DNA of 64,000 nucleotides from Pseudomonas parafulva (lineage in GTDB: Bacteria; Pseudomonadota; Gammaproteobacteria; Pseudomonadales; Pseudomonadaceae), in the NCBI RefSeq assembly GCF_002021815.1, contig NZ_CP019952.1, positions 2,883,001-2,947,000 on the forward strand. Reading direction: 5' to 3'. Both the position numbers and the translations under genes were made by a program. Under the pieces are notes generated by a model. That model was given only the letters and a program-made list of their open reading frames with translations. It searched no databases and was not told where the DNA came from. This document shows, piece after piece, positions 46,467 through 55,352 of the stretch; position 1 is the stretch's first letter, and every line of letters starts with the position of its first letter.

Positions 46467-48581
46467 GTGCTCCCTGGCTCGCCTCCCTACCCGCGGCTGT
46501 TGCTGTTGACCGCCCTGCTCGGTGCACCTGCGCTGGCAGATGACTTGTTCATCGACAACAGCGACCTGCCACAGGTTTTGACTGCAACACGCCTCAAACA
46601 ATCCCCGGCTGCGGTGCCAGGGAGCATGACCGTGCTCGACGGCGCCTTGATCCGGGCCAGCGGCGCGCGTGACATCCCCGAGCTGCTCAGGCTCGTGCCA
46701 GGGATGATGGTGGGCTATTTGGCTGGCAATCAACCGACCGTCAATTACCACGGCAGCAACGTCAACGAAGCGCGCCGCATGCAGGTGCTGATCGACGGCC
46801 GCTCGGTGTATCGGGCCGGGCTGGCGACGGTAGACTGGAGCGATATCCCGCTGGCGCTGGAAGACATCGACCGAATCGAGGTGTTCAGAGGGCCGAACAC
46901 GGTCAGCTATGGCGCCAATGCCCTGATGGCCGTGGTGAACATCCTCACCCGCAATCCTGCCGACAGCCACGGCACGCGCCTGAAAGTCACGCGCGGGCAA
47001 AACGGCATCGACGACTTCTATGCCAGCCAGGGCTTTGGCTGGGACAACGGCGATATGCGTCTGTCCATCTCGGGCCTGCAGGATGATGGGTTCGACCATG
47101 ACCAGTTCGGCCAGCACTACCGTGACAGCCGCCGCGCCACACGTTTGAACCTGAGCGCCAGCCATGCCCTGGCGCAGGACCAGACACTGGACTGGCAACT
47201 GGCCGCCAAAGAAGGCACCAACCAGCGGCCCTATACCTACCAGCCAGTGTTCCCGTTCGTGACCCAGCGCGGCAAGGATGCCGACGTCAAGTCCATGGAC
47301 TATGCAGGCTCGGTGCGCTGGAACATCGACTTTGCCGCTGAACACAGCCTGTACGTCCAGGGTTCGGCGCAGCACTTCGACCGCCAGCAAGTGTGGCGGG
47401 CCTGCGACGCGGCGTTGTCCTTCAGCCCTGAACTCACCCGCCTCTGGCAAATGAACCCCAATTACGCCGAACGGGTAGCCCGCGGCGCGAACAACCCGCC
47501 CCCTAGCAGCAACCCTCAGGAGCAGGCCCTGGTCGATGCGATCAAGGAGCAGTGGAACAACCAGGGCGGCAGTGACGTGGTGTGCGGCGATGTCGACCAG
47601 AGCACGCGTGAAACCCGCTATGACCTGGAAATCCAGGACACCTACAGCCTGACCGACAGTCTGCGCCTGCTCAGCGGCATGAACTATCGCTATGATCGTG
47701 CCGACTCGCAGACCTACTTCAATGGCAGCGTGGACGATCAGACCTGGCGGCTTTTCGGGCAACTGGAGTGGCGAGCCGACGAGCACTGGATCGTGCAGGG
47801 CGGCGCCATGTTCGAGGATTCGCGGCTCTCTGGCAGCTCGCTTACCCCACGGTTGGCGATCAATTACCTGATCACTCCGCGCCATGGCCTGCGCGCCGTC
47901 TATTCCGAGGCGGTACGTTCGCCTGACATGTTCGAAAACAACGTCAACTGGAGCTACACCGTCAAGAACCTGATGCCCTACGCCTTTGGCCAGCAGCATG
48001 GCGAATACTTCGTCAAGACCCGCGGCCCTGGTGACCTGGAGCAGGAGCACATGCGCTCGCGTGAGCTGGGCTACAACGGCTACTTCAGCGATCTGGACCT
48101 GAGCATGGACCTGAAGGTGTTCTTTGATGAGATCACCGGCATGATCAGCGAGCCGCTCAAGAACAACCAGTACATCGCCAGCAATGCGAACCGCGCGCGC
48201 TTCAGCGGCAGCGAGGCCCAATTCGATTGGCGCCCTACCCTGCGCGACCGGCTGCGGTTGACCTTCGCCCATGTCGACGCCTGGGCCAGCAATCCTGCCG
48301 ACCGCAACCTCAGCGCCAGCAACAGCGGCTCAGTCGGCTGGATGAGGGACTGGGGCCACGGCTGGTCCAGTGGTGCTTTCTATTATGGAGACGATGCCCT
48401 CAATCAGTACCGCTACGAACGCCTGGACCTGCGCGTGGCCAAGCGTTGGCGCGTGTACGAGAGCAACCTGGAACTGGCAGCCCTGTGGCAGCAACGCCTG
48501 GATGATGAGCCCACCACGGCCGTGCAGAACCGCTACGACAGCCGGCATCGGCTGAGCCTGAGCGCGGAGCTGGAGTTCTGA
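46467..48581 (+). CDS. TonB-dependent outer-membrane receptor
   Basis: A 704-residue receptor. The frame starts at 46347, but a GTG at 46467 with AAGG upstream puts a clean signal peptide first (LLLLTALLGAPALA). LPQVLTATR near the mature N-terminus may be the TonB box. The plug domain (about 35-150) contains the family motifs DIPELLRLVPG, VLIDGRSVYR and IEVFRGPNTVSYGANALMAVVNI. The 22-strand barrel ends in the terminal aromatic (ELEF). It resembles cobalamin/siderophore-type receptors, but the ligand is not evident. It is coupled (TGATG) to a binding-protein gene and then a hybrid kinase. Confidence 0.88.
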   Translation: MLPGSPPYPRLLLLTALLGAPALADDLFIDNSDLPQVLTATRLKQSPAAVPGSMTVLDGALIRASGARDIPELLRLVPGMMVGYLAGNQPTVNYHGSNVNEARRMQVLIDGRSVYRAGLATVDWSDIPLALEDIDRIEVFRGPNTVSYGANALMAVVNILTRNPADSHGTRLKVTRGQNGIDDFYASQGFGWDNGDMRLSISGLQDDGFDHDQFGQHYRDSRRATRLNLSASHALAQDQTLDWQLAAKEGTNQRPYTYQPVFPFVTQRGKDADVKSMDYAGSVRWNIDFAAEHSLYVQGSAQHFDRQQVWRACDAALSFSPELTRLWQMNPNYAERVARGANNPPPSSNPQEQALVDAIKEQWNNQGGSDVVCGDVDQSTRETRYDLEIQDTYSLTDSLRLLSGMNYRYDRADSQTYFNGSVDDQTWRLFGQLEWRADEHWIVQGGAMFEDSRLSGSSLTPRLAINYLITPRHGLRAVYSEAVRSPDMFENNVNWSYTVKNLMPYAFGQQHGEYFVKTRGPGDLEQEHMRSRELGYNGYFSDLDLSMDLKVFFDEITGMISEPLKNNQYIASNANRARFSGSEAQFDWRPTLRDRLRLTFAHVDAWASNPADRNLSASNSGSVGWMRDWGHGWSSGAFYYGDDALNQYRYERLDLRVAKRWRVYESNLELAALWQQRLDDEPTTAVQNRYDSRHRLSLSAELEF

Positions 48582-49471
48582 TGGTTCGGTTGCTGCGCCT
48601 GTTGGTGCTATGGCTGTGGCCATTGGGACAGTTGTCCGCTAGCGAAATCCTGCTGGTCGGCGCCCAGGACCAGCCGGGCATCCGCAGCTTCATCGCTGCC
48701 CTGGAAAGTCGACGCCCCAATGACCACGTGCATTTCCAGGCTGCCAGCGAGCTGCCTGCGCCGGGCCGGCTTGACCTGGACCTGCGCTTGGTGTTGCTGG
48801 ACGATGAGGCACTGCAATGGCGCCTGTCGCAAACCGCCGGGCCACCGGCACTGGCCATGAGGGTCAGCCGGGTGCAGGTGGAACAGCGCCTGGGAAAGTC
48901 ACGCCCCGGGTTTCTCACCTTGCTGTGGAGCGACCCGCCGCTGGATCGGCAACTGCGCTTGACCCGCTACCTGTTGCCGCAAGCCAGGCGCATCGGGGTG
49001 CTGTACGGTGAGCACAGTGGGTTTCTGCTGGATGAGCTGCGCCGTGCCGCGCAACCGCTTGGCCTGGAGATCGTGGCACAGGCTTGGCCCGACCCGCGTG
49101 ACAGCCGCCCCTTGCAATACCTTCTGGGCAGCAGTGACGTGCTGCTCGGGCTCGATGATTCGGACCTGTACAATTCCAAGACAGCGAAAAACCTGTTGCT
49201 CAGCAGTTACGGCCGTCAAATGGCCCTGATCGGCCCCAATGCCGGATTCGTCCGTGCCGGCGCGCTGGCCAGCACCTTTAGCGACCAGCAAGATTGGCTG
49301 AGCGTGCTCGACAGCCTGCTCGGGCAATCGCCTGCGCGCTGGCCCCGCAGCCTCTACCCAGCTCATTTCGGGGTCAGCGGCAATCAGCAGGTGGCACGGG
49401 CGCTGGGCCTGGAGCCCATTGATCCCGACGCCGCTGCCCAAGCCCTGGCTGCTGGAGAGCGCACCCCATGA
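48581..49471 (+). CDS. Periplasmic binding protein-like (ABC_sub_bind) without transporter
   Basis: A 296-residue secreted protein: signal peptide (1-about 20), then a two-lobe periplasmic-binding fold of the ABC_sub_bind type (ARRIGVLYGEHSGFLLDELRRAA, SSDVLLGLDDSDLYNSKTAKNLLLSSYG, MALIGPNAGFVRAGALASTF). No permease or ATPase gene is next to it. It lies between a TonB receptor and a hybrid histidine kinase with overlaps on both sides, so it is more likely a ligand-presenting partner of the kinase, comparable in layout to TorT with TorS, than a transport protein. Confidence 0.75.
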   Translation: MVRLLRLLVLWLWPLGQLSASEILLVGAQDQPGIRSFIAALESRRPNDHVHFQAASELPAPGRLDLDLRLVLLDDEALQWRLSQTAGPPALAMRVSRVQVEQRLGKSRPGFLTLLWSDPPLDRQLRLTRYLLPQARRIGVLYGEHSGFLLDELRRAAQPLGLEIVAQAWPDPRDSRPLQYLLGSSDVLLGLDDSDLYNSKTAKNLLLSSYGRQMALIGPNAGFVRAGALASTFSDQQDWLSVLDSLLGQSPARWPRSLYPAHFGVSGNQQVARALGLEPIDPDAAAQALAAGERTP

Positions 49472-51399
49472 CCAAGGGCCTGAACTGGGACATTCATACG
49501 CGCACACAGATCATTAGCCTAGGCCCGGCGCTGCTGCTGACGCTGCTTTTGATCAGCTTCTTCACGTTCGTGCGCATCCAGGATTTGCGTCAGGAGCTCA
49601 ACCACACCGGCCAATTGATTGCCAACCAGCTTGCGCCCGCGTCCGAATACGGGGTCATCTCAGGCAACAATGAAGTGCTCGAAGGCCTGATGCGCGCCAC
49701 CCTGAGCATTCCCCACGTGCGGTTTCTGGAGGTGCAGGACAGCCGCAACCATATTTTGGTGTACGTCGAGCAGTCTGACGAAAGCACCAACCGCGCCCAG
49801 CAGGTGGAGGTGTTTCAGGCGCCGATTCGTCTGCAACAGATTCGACTCGAAAGCGATTTTCTCCAGGAAGGCCTGGCGGCGGCCCCGGCTATTGGCGATG
49901 ACTACCTGGGGCGGGTTATCGTCGGCATGTCGGACGATGCGTTCAGTCAGCGTCAGCAGGAGATCGTGATCAAGGCCGCCGTGCTGGCGTTGTTCGCACT
50001 GCTGTTCACCTTCCTGCTGGCTCGCCGCCTGGCCCTGAGCCTGGCCAAACCCATCAGCGACATGGGCCATGCCGTCAAGGCCATCCAGCAGGGTCACTAC
50101 GATACGCCCGTTCCGGTGGTGGACGACAGCGAGCTGGGGCATCTGGCCCGGCACATCAATAATCTGGCCCGTGCGCTGGAGCAGGCCAGTACCGAGCAGA
50201 AGACAGCCATTGCCGAGCTGATCCAGGCTCGCGAAGAGGCCGAGCAGGCCAACCGCGCCAAGTCCGATTTCCTGGCCATGATGAGCCACGAGCTGCGCAC
50301 ACCGCTCAACGGTGTACTGGGCATGCTGCAATTGCTCGAAACCACCTCGATGAGCAGCGAGCAGGCCGACTACACCGCAGTGGCGAGCGAGTCGACGGGG
50401 CATCTGCTGCGGGTCATCAATGACATCCTCGATTTCTCGCGGATTGAACGGGCGGCCTTGCAGCTCGAGCACATCGACTTCAACCTCGGCGAGCTCATCA
50501 CCCACTGCGTCCAGTCATTCCAGCATGCAGCGCAGCAACAAGGGCTGACGCTGGACTTGAGCCTGGCCGAGAACACCGCCCAGTTGCAGGTGAACGGCGA
50601 CCCTACCCGGATCCGGCAGATTCTCCTGAACCTGATCGGTAATGCCCTGAAGTTCACCGAACAGGGGCAGGTGCAGGTCGAGGCCCGTTGGCAGGTGATG
50701 GATGAGCAGCGCATCTGGCTGACATGCAGCGTGCAGGACACGGGTATCGGCATCGACAACGATCGCCTGGAGATGATGTTCGTCGCGTTCCAGCAGGCCG
50801 ACAGCTCGATTTCCCGTCGCTACGGCGGCACCGGCTTGGGCCTGTCCATCGCGCGCACCCTGGCCGAACGCATGGGTGGGCACCTGCATGGCCAGAGCCT
50901 CGAAGGCCATGGCTCGACCTTTACGCTGGAGATGCCCCTGGCATTGCCAGCATTGACGCGCCGGGCCCGCCACGTTGCGCCGCCCGGCCAGCTTGCCTGG
51001 ACCGAACCCACCAGGGTATTGCTGGTCGAAGATAATGCCGTCAACCAGAACGTCACCGAGGCCATGTTGCGCAGCCTGGGCGTTGAGGTGAGCACGGCCG
51101 ATGACGGTCAGCAGGCCGTGGAGCAGGTCAGGCTGCAGCATTTCGCCGCCGTTTTCATGGACTGTGGCCTGCCCTACATGGACGGTTACGAGGCCACGCG
51201 TCAATTGCGCCTGCTGACAAACGGCGCGCACGTACCGATCATCGCCCTGACCGCCAATGCGTTGCAGGGTGACCGCGAACGGTGTATTGCCGCAGGGATG
51301 GATGACTACCTGAGCAAACCCCTGCGCCGCAGTGAATTGCAGCAGGTGCTGGCGCGCTGGCTGCCAGGACAGGCAACCGCGACTGGCGATAAATGCTAA
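49468..51399 (+). CDS. Hybrid sensor histidine kinase/response regulator
   Basis: A 643-residue membrane kinase. TM1 is at about 13-33, a periplasmic sensor of about 135 residues (34-168) follows, then TM2 (about 169-187), HAMP (about 188-240), HisKA with H274 (MMSHELRTPLNG), HATPase with N392, DTGIG (424-428) and GTGLG (454-458), and a receiver (about 516-632) with E521/D522, phosphoacceptor D565 and K617. There is no HPt domain and no DNA-binding partner in the operon, so the phosphate must leave through a separate HPt protein. It resembles BarA/TorS truncated before the HPt. It overlaps the binding-protein gene (ATGA). Confidence 0.9.
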   Translation: MTKGLNWDIHTRTQIISLGPALLLTLLLISFFTFVRIQDLRQELNHTGQLIANQLAPASEYGVISGNNEVLEGLMRATLSIPHVRFLEVQDSRNHILVYVEQSDESTNRAQQVEVFQAPIRLQQIRLESDFLQEGLAAAPAIGDDYLGRVIVGMSDDAFSQRQQEIVIKAAVLALFALLFTFLLARRLALSLAKPISDMGHAVKAIQQGHYDTPVPVVDDSELGHLARHINNLARALEQASTEQKTAIAELIQAREEAEQANRAKSDFLAMMSHELRTPLNGVLGMLQLLETTSMSSEQADYTAVASESTGHLLRVINDILDFSRIERAALQLEHIDFNLGELITHCVQSFQHAAQQQGLTLDLSLAENTAQLQVNGDPTRIRQILLNLIGNALKFTEQGQVQVEARWQVMDEQRIWLTCSVQDTGIGIDNDRLEMMFVAFQQADSSISRRYGGTGLGLSIARTLAERMGGHLHGQSLEGHGSTFTLEMPLALPALTRRARHVAPPGQLAWTEPTRVLLVEDNAVNQNVTEAMLRSLGVEVSTADDGQQAVEQVRLQHFAAVFMDCGLPYMDGYEATRQLRLLTNGAHVPIIALTANALQGDRERCIAAGMDDYLSKPLRRSELQQVLARWLPGQATATGDKC

Positions 51400-51445
51400 A
51401 GTGCGGCAGTCTTAAACACTGGACAGGACTCCTTTCGGACCTGAA

Positions 51446-51496
51446 AATAGACATTTCAGTGCACACCTGTACTTCTTTCGACAGGTGCGCTGTGAC
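51446..51496 (+). promoter_or_regulatory. Inverted repeat in the fabA upstream region
   Basis: CACCTGT and ACAGGTG form a seven-base dyad separated by ten bases, about 120 bp before fabA. It may be a terminator remnant of the kinase operon or part of fabAB regulation (FabR/DesT-type control is known in Pseudomonas, but no match to their consensus was confirmed). Confidence 0.3.
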
Positions 51497-51606
51497 TTTC
51501 ACTACAACGCAATAGTCTACCTGTAGGCTGCCGACCCGCTCGCGATGCGTGACGGGCCGGCCGGGAAGATTCATCCCCTGCCGCAGGGGGTTATTGAGGA
51601 GCTCGC

Positions 51607-52122
51607 ATGACCAAACAACACGCCTTTACTCGGGAAGACCTGCTGCGCTGCAGTCGCGGTGAGCTGTTCGGCCCAGGTAATGCGCAACTGCCCGCGCCGA
51701 ACATGCTGATGGTCGATCGCATCACCCACATCAGTGAAGAAGGCGGCAAGTACGGCAAAGGTGAATTGGTCGCCGAGCTGGACATCAATCCTGATCTTTG
51801 GTTTTTTGCCTGCCATTTCGAAGGCGACCCCGTGATGCCAGGGTGCCTGGGCCTCGATGCCATGTGGCAGCTGGTCGGCTTTTTCCTGGGCTGGCAAGGC
51901 CTGCCGGGCCGCGGTCGTGCACTGGGTTCCGGTGAAGTGAAGTTCTTCGGTCAGGTGCTGCCCACCGCCAAGAACGTCACCTACAACATTCACATCAAGC
52001 GCGTGCTCAAAGGCAAGCTGAACATGGCCATCGCCGATGGTTCGGTCAGTGTCGATGGCCGCGAGATCTACACCGCCGAAGGCCTGCGGGTCGGCGTGTT
52101 CACCTCCACTGACAACTTCTAA
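51607..52122 (+). CDS. fabA: 3-hydroxydecanoyl-ACP dehydratase/isomerase FabA
   Basis: A 171-residue hot-dog fold enzyme that introduces the cis double bond in unsaturated fatty acid synthesis. The catalytic pair is in the expected place: H70 ([15 protein letters not shown]) and D84 (LGLDAMWQL). GAGGAG lies just before the ATG, below a small GC hairpin (CCCCTG/CAGGGG). It is followed by fabB after 11 bp, the standard fabAB operon. Confidence 0.97.
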   Translation: MTKQHAFTREDLLRCSRGELFGPGNAQLPAPNMLMVDRITHISEEGGKYGKGELVAELDINPDLWFFACHFEGDPVMPGCLGLDAMWQLVGFFLGWQGLPGRGRALGSGEVKFFGQVLPTAKNVTYNIHIKRVLKGKLNMAIADGSVSVDGREIYTAEGLRVGVFTSTDNF

Positions 52123-52133
52123 GGGTTATTCGC

Positions 52134-53354
52134 ATGCGCCGCGTCGTTATCACTGGTCTGGGCATCGTGTCGTGCCTGGGCAATGACAAAGCTACCGTCA
52201 CCGAAAACCTGCGCAACAGCCGTCCGGGTATTCGTTACAACCCGGAATACAAGGAAATGGGGCTGCGTAGCCAGGTTTCCGGCTCCATCGACCTCAATCT
52301 CGAGGAACTGATCGACCGCAAGGTCTTCCGTTTCGTCGGGCATGCGGCTGCCTACGCCTATCTGGCGATGCAGGACGCCATCAAGGACTCCGGCCTGACC
52401 GAAGAGCAGGTCTCCAGCCCGCGTACCGGCCTGGTTGCCGGCTCCGGTGGTGCATCGACCCTGAACCAGATGGAAGCGCTGGATACCCTGCGCGAAAAAG
52501 GCGTCAAACGTGTAGGCCCCTACCGGGTAACTCGCACCATGGGCAGCACTGTTTCGGCGTGCCTGGCGACGCCGTTCAAGATCAAGGGCATCAACTACTC
52601 GATCTCTTCTGCCTGCGCTACATCGGCCCACTGCATTGGTACTGCACTGGAGCAGATCCAGTGGGGAAAGCAGGACATCGTGTTCGCCGGCGGCGGTGAA
52701 GAAGAGCACTGGAGCCAGTCGTTCCTGTTCGATGCCATGGGCGCCCTGTCGACCAAGCGCAACGAAACCCCGGAACTGGCCTCGCGTGCCTATGACGCAG
52801 ACCGCGATGGCTTCGTCATCGCCGGTGGCGGTGGCATGGTGGTGGTCGAAGAGCTGGAACATGCGCTGGCCCGTGGCGCCAAGATTTACGCCGAGATCGT
52901 CGGCTATGGCGCCACCTCCGACGGCTATGACATGGTCGCCCCAAGCGGCGAAGGCGCCATCCGCTGCATGCAGCAGGCGCTGTCGACCGTCGATACCCCG
53001 ATCGACTACCTGAACACCCACGGCACCTCTACCCCAGTGGGCGACGTTGCCGAAATGAAGGGCGTTCGTGAAGTGTTCGGCGAAAATGCACCGAAGATCA
53101 GCTCGACCAAGAGCTTGTCCGGTCACTCCCTGGGGGCTGCCGGTGTACACGAGGCGATCTACTGCCTGCTGATGATGGAGAACAACTTCATCGCCGGCTC
53201 GGCCAACATCGACGAACTGGACCCGGCGGTCGCTGACTTGCCAATCCTGCGCAAGACCGAAGAAAATGCCAAGATCGATACGGTCATGAGCAACAGCTTC
53301 GGTTTCGGCGGCACCAACGCCACCCTGGTGCTCAAGCGCTGGGAAGGCAAGTGA
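52134..53354 (+). CDS. fabB: 3-oxoacyl-ACP synthase I FabB
   Basis: A 406-residue thiolase-fold condensing enzyme. The Cys-His-His triad is present: C161 in [12 protein letters not shown], His in [11 protein letters not shown] and His in [11 protein letters not shown]. It elongates the cis-decenoyl product of FabA and is required for unsaturated fatty acids. A strong terminator follows 19 bp after the stop. Confidence 0.97.
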   Translation: MRRVVITGLGIVSCLGNDKATVTENLRNSRPGIRYNPEYKEMGLRSQVSGSIDLNLEELIDRKVFRFVGHAAAYAYLAMQDAIKDSGLTEEQVSSPRTGLVAGSGGASTLNQMEALDTLREKGVKRVGPYRVTRTMGSTVSACLATPFKIKGINYSISSACATSAHCIGTALEQIQWGKQDIVFAGGGEEEHWSQSFLFDAMGALSTKRNETPELASRAYDADRDGFVIAGGGGMVVVEELEHALARGAKIYAEIVGYGATSDGYDMVAPSGEGAIRCMQQALSTVDTPIDYLNTHGTSTPVGDVAEMKGVREVFGENAPKISSTKSLSGHSLGAAGVHEAIYCLLMMENNFIAGSANIDELDPAVADLPILRKTEENAKIDTVMSNSFGFGGTNATLVLKRWEGK

Positions 53355-53373
53355 TTCGCTGACGCGCCAATAG

Positions 53374-53403
53374 AAAACGCCCCGACTGGTTCGGGGCGTT
53401 TTC
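53374..53403 (+). terminator. fabAB terminator
   Basis: AAAACGCCCCGA-CTGG-TTCGGGGCGTTTT, a perfect GC-rich stem with flanking A and T runs, bidirectional in form. Confidence 0.9.
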
Positions 53404-53448
53404 ATTTACGTTGTAAAAAAGATCCCATGGGGCACGACGGGACCTGTG

Positions 53449-54453
53449 TCATTTCCCCTTGGGCAGTACAGCCAGGAAGTTGTCCTTGGCCACGCGCCTG
53501 GCCACGTCCTCGGGCAAGGCATCCAGAAATGACCTGAAACTGTCCATCTCCTTCCCCAGGCTATCGAAGCGGCCGACCACATCCGAGCCCAGCATGAACC
53601 GCGTCGGATACCGCTTTACCAGCGCCAGCCAGGGTTCGCGTGGGACGCCTTGCTCATCGAGCAGGTAGGGCTTGAGCACACTCCACGACAGGTCCACATA
53701 CAGGTTCGGGTAATCTTCGAGCAATCGCGTCAGCACGGGCAGCAGAAAATCCATCTGTGTCTGGTGCCGGTGAATTTCCATGCTGCTGCCAGCGTGTGCC
53801 CAGATGAAGCGCGTATGCGGATGATTGCGCAGGGGCTCTTCGATCTCGGCCAGGTACAAAGGGTTACGCTCGCGCTTGGAGGTGATATTGGAATGCAACA
53901 GCACCGGCAGGTCGCGCTCGGCGGCCAGGTGATAGACCCGCGTCATGGCTTCGTTGTTGGCACGCGGGGTTTCACCGCTGGTCAACGCCGTCAGGTCATC
54001 GTGACGTGTGAATACCTCGCCGATACCCTGCCAGAGGCCTGGATAAAGGTCGAGCATGCGCTCGATATGGCTCACGGCATTCTTGTCGACTGGATTGAAG
54101 CCGGTCAGGAAGGGGTGAAATCGCTTGCGCTGTTCGCCCGACAACTGCTGCAGCGCCGCTGCCACGTAAGTATCGGTGGCACTGTACCAATAGGCGTCGG
54201 CATCGTCGCCGGCGTAATAGCGGGGGCGCTTGGGCTCGTCTTCATGCCATTTCTTGGCAACGGGGATGCCGGAGATCATCGACTGATCGATGCCTGCAGC
54301 GTCCATGGCCCTGAGCAGCGCCGGCATACCTTCGGATTCCTGAAAGAAATCCACGTAATGCAGGTGCGCATCGCTGTAGCGGTATTCACGGGCCTCGGCA
54401 CCTGGGCCAAGCCAGGCGGTCAACGCTACGCAGGCCAGTGCTCTGGCGATCAT
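53449..54453 (-). CDS. Secreted amidohydrolase (metal-dependent hydrolase, TIM barrel)
   Basis: A 334-residue amidohydrolase-2 family protein. It begins with a signal peptide from the ATG at 54453 (MIARALACVALTAWLGPGAEA; AAGGAAG upstream), so it acts in the periplasm. The N-terminal metal motif is DAHLHYVDF; later motifs are LLHSNI, FIWAHAGSS and LGSDVVGRF, consistent with His/Asp ligands of a mononuclear barrel enzyme. A decarboxylase or lactonase role is possible. Substrate unknown. Confidence 0.8.
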   Translation of the reverse strand: MIARALACVALTAWLGPGAEAREYRYSDAHLHYVDFFQESEGMPALLRAMDAAGIDQSMISGIPVAKKWHEDEPKRPRYYAGDDADAYWYSATDTYVAAALQQLSGEQRKRFHPFLTGFNPVDKNAVSHIERMLDLYPGLWQGIGEVFTRHDDLTALTSGETPRANNEAMTRVYHLAAERDLPVLLHSNITSKRERNPLYLAEIEEPLRNHPHTRFIWAHAGSSMEIHRHQTQMDFLLPVLTRLLEDYPNLYVDLSWSVLKPYLLDEQGVPREPWLALVKRYPTRFMLGSDVVGRFDSLGKEMDSFRSFLDALPEDVARRVAKDNFLAVLPKGK

Positions 54454-54561
54454 GGTTGGCTTCCTTGTAAGGGGCAAACCTACTAGACCTGCAAGGGCAG
54501 CGTGCGGTTCGCCAGCCCTGCCATCAACGCAGCGCTGGCAATCGCTCCGGTCACGTGCGCG

Positions 54562-55287
54562 CTAGCGCTGGAATACCTCGGCCAGCAGGTTGTGCATTGC
54601 GCGGAAGGCCCGCTCGGAGGTGCGCCGGTCGTACTGCGTCTTGCCAGGCACGTTGGCATCCGGGTCAGTGAACGAATGCACCGCACCGCCATAGCTCACC
54701 AGTTGCCAATCGACTTTGGCGGCGTTCATTTCATTTTCGAACGCCGGGAGCTGCTCTTGGGGCACCAAGGGGTCGGATGCGCCATGCAGCACCAGGACCG
54801 AGCCCTTGATGCGTTTGGCATCCTCAGGATCAGGCGTGTCCAGTGTGCCATGGAAGGAGATCGCTGCTCGCAGATCAGCCCCCGCGCGCGCCAGTTCGAG
54901 CGCACAGCATCCCCCGAAGCAGAACCCGAAGGTCGCCACCTTGCCGGGGCTCAGCGGCGCCTTGGACTGGCCCAGCAACTGGGCAAGGGCGCCTTCCATG
55001 CGCCTGCGCAACTCGGCGCGGTCTTCTTTGAGCGGCATCATTGCAGCGCCCGCCTCATCGGCATTCGCCGGGCGAACGGTCTGACCATAGAGATCGACGA
55101 GCAGCACCACATAACCTTGCGCTGCCACTTCCTTGGCGATGCGCTCGGCCCCTTCGGTCACGCCCATCCAGTTGGGCGCCATCACCAGGCCAGGCCGACC
55201 CAAGGCGCCGGGCTCATAGGCCAAACGGCTCTCGAAGGTCTTGCCGGACAGGTGATGGACCAGGGATTCGACGACTACCTTGCTCAT
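54562..55287 (-). CDS. Dienelactone hydrolase family protein
   Basis: A 241-residue alpha/beta hydrolase. The nucleophile is a cysteine in the elbow FGFCFGG, as in dienelactone hydrolase, with Asp in VLHGASDPLVP and His in GAVHSFTDP. The ATG at 55287 has TTAAGGAGT upstream; the frame continues to 55344 without a start signal. It lies downstream of htpG behind a terminator. There is no aromatic-degradation gene nearby, so the natural substrate is uncertain. Confidence 0.87.
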   Translation of the reverse strand: MSKVVVESLVHHLSGKTFESRLAYEPGALGRPGLVMAPNWMGVTEGAERIAKEVAAQGYVVLLVDLYGQTVRPANADEAGAAMMPLKEDRAELRRRMEGALAQLLGQSKAPLSPGKVATFGFCFGGCCALELARAGADLRAAISFHGTLDTPDPEDAKRIKGSVLVLHGASDPLVPQEQLPAFENEMNAAKVDWQLVSYGGAVHSFTDPDANVPGKTQYDRRTSERAFRAMHNLLAEVFQR

Positions 55288-55316
55288 GCTGTACTCCTTA
55301 AGGCTGCACCATGAAA

Positions 55317-55338
55317 AAAGCCCGCCGAAGCGGGCTTT
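55317..55338 (-). terminator. htpG terminator
   Basis: AAAGCCCGC-CGAA-GCGGGCTTT followed on the minus strand by a T-run, 14 bases past the htpG stop. Confidence 0.85.
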
Positions 55339-55352
55339 AGCCATACGTCAAT

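Noticed and set aside
46443..48272. 609-residue minus-strand frame opposite the TonB receptor
   Set aside because: Antisense shadow; the plus strand encodes a full receptor with signal peptide, plug and barrel.
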